Assembly (NCBI GenBank): GCA_038043025.1
Contig: JBBTCW010000045.1
Location: 1 to 40,156, forward strand
Length of the DNA: 40,156 nt
Reading direction: 5' to 3'
From: O2-02-FULL-42-9 sp038043025
GTDB taxonomy: Bacteria; Pseudomonadota; Gammaproteobacteria; UBA12402
Made by a program: the position numbers and the translations under genes. Under the pieces are notes generated by a model. The model worked only from the letters and a program-made list of their open reading frames with translations, did no database searches and was not told where the DNA came from. How positions within the stretch are numbered: position 1 is the stretch's first letter; each line of letters begins with the position of its first letter. Below, in pieces: positions 40,133 to 40,156 of this stretch.

Positions 40133-40156
40133 TGATTAATTAAAGGAAAATGGGAC

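Overview
The window looks like a chromosome segment of an AT-rich gammaproteobacterium, most plausibly a host-associated member of the Legionellales. This is an inference. It rests on the housekeeping genes (queA, rlmI, a PQ-loop/thiN pair under a TPP riboswitch) lying beside a single stand-alone NRPS and a block of large proteins with eukaryote-like domains and Glu-rich C-termini, the kind of gene set seen in Dot/Icm-dependent intracellular bacteria. No rRNA is present to settle it.

Layout. 0-6.3 kb: queA and a DTW-domain tRNA modification gene (divergent), a BrnT/BrnA toxin-antitoxin pair, tRNA-Leu(CAA), tRNA-Gln(CTG), rlmI, tRNA-Arg(CCT) and pdxST. Two related 178-179 bp palindromic elements sit here, and a 23-bp copy of the tRNA-Arg 3' end lies beyond pdxT. 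6.4-10.1 kb (minus strand): a Fic/HTH 'mobile mystery' pair, then a riboswitch-controlled operon of PQ-loop transporter, thiamine pyrophosphokinase and a YhiN-like flavoprotein. 10.2-15.9 kb: penicillin acylase-family hydrolase, PAS-GGDEF diguanylate cyclase, HAD acid phosphatase and a serine beta-lactamase-like hydrolase. 16.1-25.7 kb: a Cys/Met-metabolism PLP enzyme followed by a 2322-residue NRPS (A-PCP-Cy-A[Ox]-PCP-TE), then a cyclase-family hydrolase and a P-loop kinase-like protein. 25.9-38.2 kb: bracketed by near-identical 55-bp repeats, this block holds a DsrE protein, a methyltransferase with a membrane-like tail, a large alpha-helical protein, two paralogous beta-propeller/cadherin-like proteins and a PLD-type protein. 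38.2-40.1 kb: an AAC(6')-like acetyltransferase, an alpha/beta hydrolase and a frameshifted hypothetical gene.

How the parts work together. The PLP enzyme probably handles Cys or a related sulfur amino acid beside an NRPS whose second A domain carries the exact cysteine code (DLYNLSLIWK), with a heterocyclization domain and an embedded oxidase. The predicted product is an aminoacyl-thiazole. Its thioesterase has Cys in place of Ser and Asn in place of Asp. The TPP riboswitch overlaps the ribosome binding site of the PQ-loop gene, which links that transporter to thiamine. The two large propeller proteins share an N-terminal domain, and each appears to have seven-bladed LVIVD propellers inserted inside cadherin-like (CADG) domains. 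This is the most unusual architecture in the window.

Dispersed repeats are abundant: palindromic MITE-like elements, a terminal-inverted-repeat element carrying an extended -10 promoter, and a GTAGGTTGG-type repeat whose core holds stop codons in all three frames and ends three genes here.
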